From: Rhodospirillales bacterium
GTDB taxonomy: Bacteria > Pseudomonadota > Alphaproteobacteria > Rhodospirillales > Magnetospirillaceae
DNA: 10,817 bases
Direction of reading: 5' to 3'
Assembly (NCBI GenBank): GCA_030040955.1
Contig: JASHSH010000482.1
Span: 1 to 10,817 of the forward strand
Positions 7,301 through 10,817 of the stretch are shown one piece after another. Position numbers and translations under genes: made by a program. The notes beneath the pieces are model-generated. The model saw nothing but the letters and a program-made list of their open reading frames with translations. It made no database searches and was not told the DNA's origin. How positions within the stretch are numbered: position 1 is the stretch's first letter; every line of letters begins with the position of its first letter.

Positions 7301-7948
7301 GGCGGCGTCTATATGTGCATCTACGGCATGGACTCGCCGGGCGGCTACCAGCTCATCGGACGCACGGTGCCAATCTGGAACAAGTTCCTCAAGAACCGGG
7401 ACTTCGCCCCGGGCGAGCCATGGCTGCTGCGCTTCTTCGATCAAGTCCAGTTCTATCCGATGCCCGAAGGCGGGCTCGATGAATATCGGCGCGACTATGC
7501 GGCCGGCCAGGTTCGGCTGGACATCGCCGAAGAGCGATTCGTCCTGCACGACTACCGGAAATTCTTGGATTCGATCGCCACCGACGCCGCCGCGTTCAAG
7601 GCCAAGCAAACCGAAGCCTTCAACGAGGAGCGCGCGCGCTGGGAGCAGGATACCAGTTCGACGGGAGCCGTCGCCGAGCCGGTGGCCGGTTTCGGCGAAG
7701 CGGAGGCCGCGGAGACGCCTCTGCCGGCGGGCGCCGAGCCGGTCCTGGCGCAGATCGCCGGCAATATCTGGGACCTCGTCGTCAAGCCCGGCGACCGGGT
7801 CCAGAAGGGCGACAAGCTCCTCGTCATAGAATCGATGAAGATGGAATTTGCCGTCAGCGCTCCAGTGGCGGGCGAAATCATCGAGGTCGGCTGCGCCAAG
7901 GGCCGGCAAGTCGCCGCGGGCCAGCGCTTGCTCGCTATCCGACCCTAG
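4307..7948 (+). CDS. uca: Urea carboxylase (biotin-dependent; EC 6.3.4.6 most likely)
   Basis: Multidomain biotin enzyme of 1213 residues that uses ATP and bicarbonate to carboxylate urea to allophanate in the cytoplasm. Domains in order: biotin carboxylase N-lobe (1-115, IANRGEIACRV), ATP-grasp (115-330, glycine loop SSAGGGGIGMS at 158-168, catalytic EVNTRLQVEH at 288-297), biotin carboxylase C-lobe (332-445); carboxyltransferase half AHS2/KipA-like (about 447-755); a Pro/Ala-rich linker (765-805); carboxyltransferase half AHS1/KipI-like (about 806-1085); then a linker and biotin carrier domain (1145-1213) with biotinyl K1178 in ESMKME. This order and length are standard for urea carboxylase. 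The ATG at 4307 has GAGAGAGG 6 nt upstream. Allophanate hydrolase follows after 32 bp. Guanidine carboxylases share this architecture, but their usual DUF1989 carboxyguanidine deiminase partners are absent here, so urea is favoured. A consensus NikR operator precedes the gene. Confidence 0.93.
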   Translation: MLEVVLIANRGEIACRVQRTLRKLGIRSVTVYSDADRFSPHVLEADVAVRIGPPSPAESYLAVDEILRAAKATGAQAIHPGYGFLSENAAFARACEAAGIAFIGPTPEQISDFGLKHRAREIAQRCGIPLLPGSGILPDVAAAKREAKRIGYPVMLKSSAGGGGIGMSRCWTEEELVSAFDSVTRLGKNFFKNEGVYLERFVERARHVEMQVFGDGAGTVIALGERDCSIQRRNQKIVEETPAPNLPSAVREGLRSAAIKLGKTVSYRSAGTVEFVYDPDRAEFYFLEVNTRLQVEHCVTEAVTGLDLVEWMVRLAGGEKLPLDKPHPARGHAIQVRLYAEDPGKNYQPSTGVLTEMEFPDGVRVDGWVAQGTEITPHYDPLLAKVIVHGDDRAQAIAKLGAALAKTKIAGVQTNLGLLRQITGFPAFAAGTVSTRLLDGLAYRAATVEVIAPGTYTSVQDYPGRVGYWDIGAPPSGPMDDFALRVANRLLGNEAGAAALECTVVGPSLRFNIDTAIAIAGADMRADLSGAPVKPWSAVPVRAGDTLTLRAAEGGGCRTYLAVRGGFDVPAYLGSKSTFALGQFGGHAGRVLRTGDVLPVADPAGWPASGPISLAPEHIPAYPKQWAIGVLYGPHGAPDFFTDDDIKMFFGTDWEVHYNSNRLGIRLNGPKPKWARRDGGEAGLHPSNIHDCEYAIGSVNFTGDMPIILTQDGPSLGGFVCPATIVKSEMWKVGQARPGDTIRFVPITFDAALARERAQDKFLADLPGKPQSAPAAPAILRAQTTAPPPDPAIAHAIPARPAESRPEIVYRTAGDKYVLLEYGPPVLDLDLRFRVHALMEHLKRNPVEGIAELSPGVRSLQIRYDSRVVTLKRLLDALIRAEDTLPPIDDMVVTTRVIRMPLAFEDRSCREAIGRYMQSVRKTAPWLPSNIEFIRRINGLGSTEAVRRVVFDARYLVLGLGDVYLGAPCAVPVDPRHRLLTSKYNPARTYTPEGAVGIGGVYMCIYGMDSPGGYQLIGRTVPIWNKFLKNRDFAPGEPWLLRFFDQVQFYPMPEGGLDEYRRDYAAGQVRLDIAEERFVLHDYRKFLDSIATDAAAFKAKQTEAFNEERARWEQDTSSTGAVAEPVAGFGEAEAAETPLPAGAEPVLAQIAGNIWDLVVKPGDRVQKGDKLLVIESMKMEFAVSAPVAGEIIEVGCAKGRQVAAGQRLLAIRP

Positions 7949-7980
7949 GACGGCCCGCGATTCGACAGGGAAAAGACGAA

Positions 7981-9432
7981 GTGACCGGAACGCTCGATCC
8001 AAGTTTCGATTTCGCCACGCTCCGCAGGGGATACGGCGACGGCAGCTTCCGCCCGCGCGGCATCGCGCGCACGATCTTGAACCGCATCGCGGCCGCCGGC
8101 GACGACAAGGTTTGGATCGTTCGGCAGCCCGAGACCAAACTGTTCGCGGAAGCCGACCGGATAGAGCGCCGCCTGGCGGTGGAGGGGCCGGACGCTCTGC
8201 CGCTGTATGGCATACCCTTCGCGGTCAAGGACAATTTCGATGTCGCCGGGATGCCGACTACTGCCGGATGCCCGGAGTTCGCGTTCACCCCGGACCAGTC
8301 GGCGACCGTGGTCGAGAAGCTCCAAGCGGCCGGCGCTCTGCTGGTCGGGAAGACCAATCTCGATCAATTCGCCACCGGCCTCGTCGGCGTGCGCTCTCCC
8401 CATGGCGTCGCCCGCAATCCTTTCAACCCGGACTACATTCCGGGCGGATCGAGCGCGGGATCGGCGGTCGCCGTATCGTCCGGCCTCGTGAGCTTCTCGC
8501 TGGGCACCGATACGGCCGGCTCGGGACGCGTCCCGGCGGGGTTCAACAACATCGTCGGGCTGAAACCCACCCGCGGACTGCTCAGCAATGGCGGAGTCTT
8601 CCCGGCCTGTCGCTCCGTCGACTGCGTTTCGATCTTCGCCCTGACCGTCGACGACGCGATGGCCGTGCTCGACGTCGCCGGCGGGTACGATACGCGGGAC
8701 ATCTATTCCAGAGCCGCCCCCGATATGTTCAAGGCATCCATCGTCGCCAAGCCGGCCCGGTTCCGCTTTGGAGTGCCGCGCGACGATCAGCTGCAATTCT
8801 TCGGCAATGACGCGGCGGCGCGACTGTTCATCCGCGCGGTCCAAGGCATGGTCGAACTGGGCGGTAAGCGCATCGAGATCGACTACGCGCCATTCGCCGA
8901 TACCGCCGCGCTGCTCTACGGGCCTTTCGTCGCCGAACGCACGGCCGCGCTCGGCAAGTTTCTGACCGAGCACGGCGACGCCATTCATCCGGTGGTGCGA
9001 AAAATCATCGAGGGTGGTCTCAGGCTCGATGCGGCCGGAACCTGGAATGCGATCTATCGACTCGAAGAATTGCGCCAGCGTACGCGCCCGGTGTGGAGCG
9101 AAATCGACTTCATGCTCGTGCCGACGACACCGACGATCTACCGGATCGATGAGGTCGAAGCCGACCCGATCCGGCTGAACTCGTTCCTCGGAACCTACAC
9201 CAACTTCGTCAACTTGCTGGATCTGAGCGCCATCTCGGTGCCCAACGGTTTCCAGCCGGACGGATTGCCTGCGGGGGTGACGCTGGTCGGTCCCGCCTGG
9301 ACGGAGCCGTCGCTCGCCGCCGTCGCCGCCGATTTTCACCGGTCGCGCAATATCACGCTGGGCGCCACGGGCCGGGAGTATCCGCGGAGCGGAGTGGACG
9401 GTGCCCGCCGGCGGGTAATACGCAATCCCTGA
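7981..9432 (+). CDS. atzF: Allophanate hydrolase, amidase domain only
   Basis: Amidase-signature enzyme that completes urea degradation by hydrolysing allophanate to ammonia and CO2. The 483-residue product has the Ser-cisSer-Lys machinery: K83 (PFAVKDNFDV), the serine pair S157/S158 in GGSSAGS, and nucleophile S181 in TDTAGSGRVPAG. The N-terminal region (LPLYGIPFAVKDNFDVAG, then PTTAGCPEF) is characteristic of AtzF/DUR1 allophanate hydrolases rather than of GatA. It ends near residue 463 with a short basic tail, whereas AtzF-type enzymes have about 600 residues and a C-terminal domain linked to decarboxylation of the N-carboxycarbamate intermediate. No leftover of that domain was seen downstream. 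Translation starts at a GTG with CAGGGA 9 nt upstream, 32 bp after the urea carboxylase stop, so the two genes are almost certainly one operon. Confidence 0.92.
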   Translation: MTGTLDPSFDFATLRRGYGDGSFRPRGIARTILNRIAAAGDDKVWIVRQPETKLFAEADRIERRLAVEGPDALPLYGIPFAVKDNFDVAGMPTTAGCPEFAFTPDQSATVVEKLQAAGALLVGKTNLDQFATGLVGVRSPHGVARNPFNPDYIPGGSSAGSAVAVSSGLVSFSLGTDTAGSGRVPAGFNNIVGLKPTRGLLSNGGVFPACRSVDCVSIFALTVDDAMAVLDVAGGYDTRDIYSRAAPDMFKASIVAKPARFRFGVPRDDQLQFFGNDAAARLFIRAVQGMVELGGKRIEIDYAPFADTAALLYGPFVAERTAALGKFLTEHGDAIHPVVRKIIEGGLRLDAAGTWNAIYRLEELRQRTRPVWSEIDFMLVPTTPTIYRIDEVEADPIRLNSFLGTYTNFVNLLDLSAISVPNGFQPDGLPAGVTLVGPAWTEPSLAAVAADFHRSRNITLGATGREYPRSGVDGARRRVIRNP

Positions 9433-9449
9433 AGCCACCTCCTGCCGCA

Positions 9450-9671
9450 CTATTTGCCCGATTCCCTCTCCTCCCCCTTGCGCAGCAGATAGGTGTCAAT
9501 GATTCAGCCGTGACGTTGCCGGGCCTCGCGTCGCACGCGCTCGATCTTGCCAGCGGCCTCCTTCAGCTTGCCCGCGACCAGCATCTCGTCTTCGGTGCCG
9601 ACATAGGAGCCCCGATAAATGTCGATGTCCCGATCCGCGAAGCGCTTATCGGTGTCGTGGGTATCCAGCAG
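9450..9671 (-). pseudogene. Coding-like remnant directly after the fatty acyl regulator, interrupted by a stop
   Basis: Directly after the TGA of the regulator (9672-9674) the same minus-strand frame stays open for 55 codons to a TGA at 9504-9506, and then for 17 more to a TAG at 9450-9452. The first part has about 80% G/C at third positions and a charged helical C-terminus (LKEAAGKIERVRREARQRHG); the second reads IIDTYLLRKGEERESGK, also protein-like. No start codon opens the frame, but an ATG overlapping the regulator stop (ATGA) is one base out of register, and a one-base shift would give a 56-residue product. I do not recognise the product. It could be a decayed small gene, a frameshifted gene with a further stop, or chance. 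It fills most of the 239-bp gap between the convergent genes; the remaining 9433-9449 shows nothing. Confidence 0.3.
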
Positions 9672-10817
9672 TCATGCCGAGGCGTAGGGCGTGGTGCGTC
9701 TGCGCGTCTCGTCGATCGTCAGGGACCGGCCGATCGGCGGGAAGGCGCGTTGCGGGCAGGCCGGCCGTTCGCAGACCTTGCATCCCGCGCCGATCGGCGT
9801 CGCCGCCTGCCTGTCGCCGAGGTTGAGACCTTTGGAATAGACGAGGCGCGGCGCGTGGTGGAGGTCGCAGCCGAGGCCGATCGAAAAGTTCTTGCCCGGC
9901 GCACCATATTCGCCGCTGCTGCGCGAGACGGTGCGCGCGATCCAGAGATAGGTTCGTCCGTCCGGCATCTGGGCCAGCTGGGTCAGGATCTGTCCGGGAC
10001 GGGCGAAGGCCTCGTAGACGTTCCACAGCGGACAGGTGCCGCCGACCCGGGAGAAATGAAAATCGGTCGCGGACTGACGCTTCGAGATGTTGCCCGCGCG
10101 ATCGACGCGGATGAAGAAGAACGGGACGCCGCGCGCCTCGGGGCGTTGCAGCGTGCTCAGGCGATGGCAGATGGTCTCGAACCCCACGCCGAACCGCCGG
10201 CTGAGACGCTCGATGTCGTAGCGGAAGCCTTCGGCGGTCTCGAGGAACGCGCCATAGGGAAGGATCAGCGCGCCGCCGAAGTAGTTGGCGAGCCCGATCC
10301 GCGCCAGCGCGCGCGCTTCGTCGCTCGACAGGCGCGCATCACGGGCGAGCCGGTCGAGCGTCTCGCCCATTTCGAGGAAGGCCAGCTGCGTGGCCATTTG
10401 GAAGGCCTGCTGGCCGGGCTGCAGGTGCCGGGACAGATGCAGCACCTTGCCGGCTGCGTCGTAGTGCCGCAGGGTGCCGCGCTGGCCTTCATCGGCGGCG
10501 TCGTGCACGACGCGCACGCCATGGCGCCGGGATAGATGGTCGACCAACCCTTCGCCGGCGGTGGCGGTTGCTCGCTTGACCAGGCGCGCGAGGTCTTCGG
10601 CTGCCTCGTCGAGCTCGGCGATGTGGTTGTGCCGGGCATAGAAGAAATCGCGGACCTCCTCGAAGGCCATCGGCGGCTGGGTGGACGGCCATTCGTCGCC
10701 GGCCCGGGCCGCCATCGCTTCCAGCCGGTCGATCGCGGCGCGATATCGCTTGTGCAGCGAGACCAGCCCGCGGCCGACCGCCGGCATGTTGGTGACGAGC
10801 TCGCGGACCTCCGCCAC
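9672..10817 (-). CDS. ScfR/RamB/PccR-like short-chain fatty acyl transcriptional regulator, N-terminus outside window
   Basis: The visible 381 residues match the XRE-family regulators of short-chain acyl-CoA, propionate or glyoxylate metabolism, which run N-terminal HTH, IrrE/ImmA-like domain, then a DUF2083 C-terminal domain. The HTH would be encoded beyond the right edge; the GTG at the last three bases is probably an internal valine. Visible residues 85-190 form the IrrE-like domain, but the zinc-protease HExxH position reads TQLAF (AFQMATQLAFLE), so proteolysis is unlikely. The C-terminal domain has the family phrases FFFIRVDRAGNISKRQSAT and GGTCPLWNVYEAF, and cysteines C262, C317, C346, C349 and C354 (GCKVCERPACPQRAFPP), a likely metal or cluster site. 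It converges on the urea operon and shows no evident functional link to it. Family assignment is strong, the effector is unknown. Confidence 0.88.
   Translation of the reverse strand: MAEVRELVTNMPAVGRGLVSLHKRYRAAIDRLEAMAARAGDEWPSTQPPMAFEEVRDFFYARHNHIAELDEAAEDLARLVKRATATAGEGLVDHLSRRHGVRVVHDAADEGQRGTLRHYDAAGKVLHLSRHLQPGQQAFQMATQLAFLEMGETLDRLARDARLSSDEARALARIGLANYFGGALILPYGAFLETAEGFRYDIERLSRRFGVGFETICHRLSTLQRPEARGVPFFFIRVDRAGNISKRQSATDFHFSRVGGTCPLWNVYEAFARPGQILTQLAQMPDGRTYLWIARTVSRSSGEYGAPGKNFSIGLGCDLHHAPRLVYSKGLNLGDRQAATPIGAGCKVCERPACPQRAFPPIGRSLTIDETRRRTTPYASA

Noticed and set aside
9433..9503. Rho-independent terminator after allophanate hydrolase
   Set aside because: No stable GC hairpin followed by a T run is visible on either strand.
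9504..9506. Selenocysteine or readthrough decoding of the in-frame TGA
   Set aside because: No cysteine-containing family alignment or selenocysteine insertion hairpin is apparent, and there is no start codon for the frame; decay is simpler.

Overview
This 10.8 kb window comes from a GC-rich bacterial chromosome, most likely an alphaproteobacterium. That guess rests on strong G/C preference at third codon positions, a ScfR/RamB-type short-chain fatty acyl regulator, an NrdA without an ATP cone, and a proteobacterial-style cobalamin riboswitch. No rRNA, tRNA, CRISPR array, insertion sequence or phage gene was seen.

Layout. (1) 1-2911, minus strand: a class I ribonucleotide reductase operon. 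A sigma70-like promoter (about 2882-2911) leads into a full cobalamin riboswitch (2691-2873), then a leader whose last hairpin would bury the nrdA ribosome binding site (2582-2600), then nrdA (632-2575) and an overlapping nrdB that runs off the left edge. (2) 2953-4039, minus strand: nikR, the nickel-responsive ribbon-helix-helix regulator, followed by an unrecognised small protein gene of lower GC. (3) 4040-4306: a divergent regulatory region. It holds an exact match to the E. coli NikR operator consensus (GTATGA-N16-TCATAC) 66 bp before the urea carboxylase start, and a second GTATG/CATAC inverted repeat just before nikR. (4) 4307-9432, plus strand: urea carboxylase and a short allophanate hydrolase, together the nickel-free ATP-dependent route from urea to ammonia. 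(5) 9450-9671, minus strand: a coding-like remnant with an internal stop. (6) 9672-10817, minus strand: the C-terminal part of a ScfR/RamB/PccR-like regulator, cut by the right edge.

How the parts work together. The central idea is cofactor sparing. NikR next to a perfect NikR site in front of a nickel-independent urea-degrading operon suggests that nickel-loaded NikR shuts off urea carboxylase/allophanate hydrolase when nickel is plentiful and urease can work, and releases it when nickel is scarce. The neighbouring nrdAB operon has the same logic for cobalt/B12: the riboswitch should shut off B12-independent ribonucleotide reductase when cobalamin is available to a class II enzyme encoded elsewhere. 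B12 control of class I reductase is known from Streptomyces. NikR control of urea amidolyase is, as far as I know, not an established case and is the most interesting hypothesis here. Both are inferred from sequence; urease and nrdJ lie outside the window and their presence is assumed.
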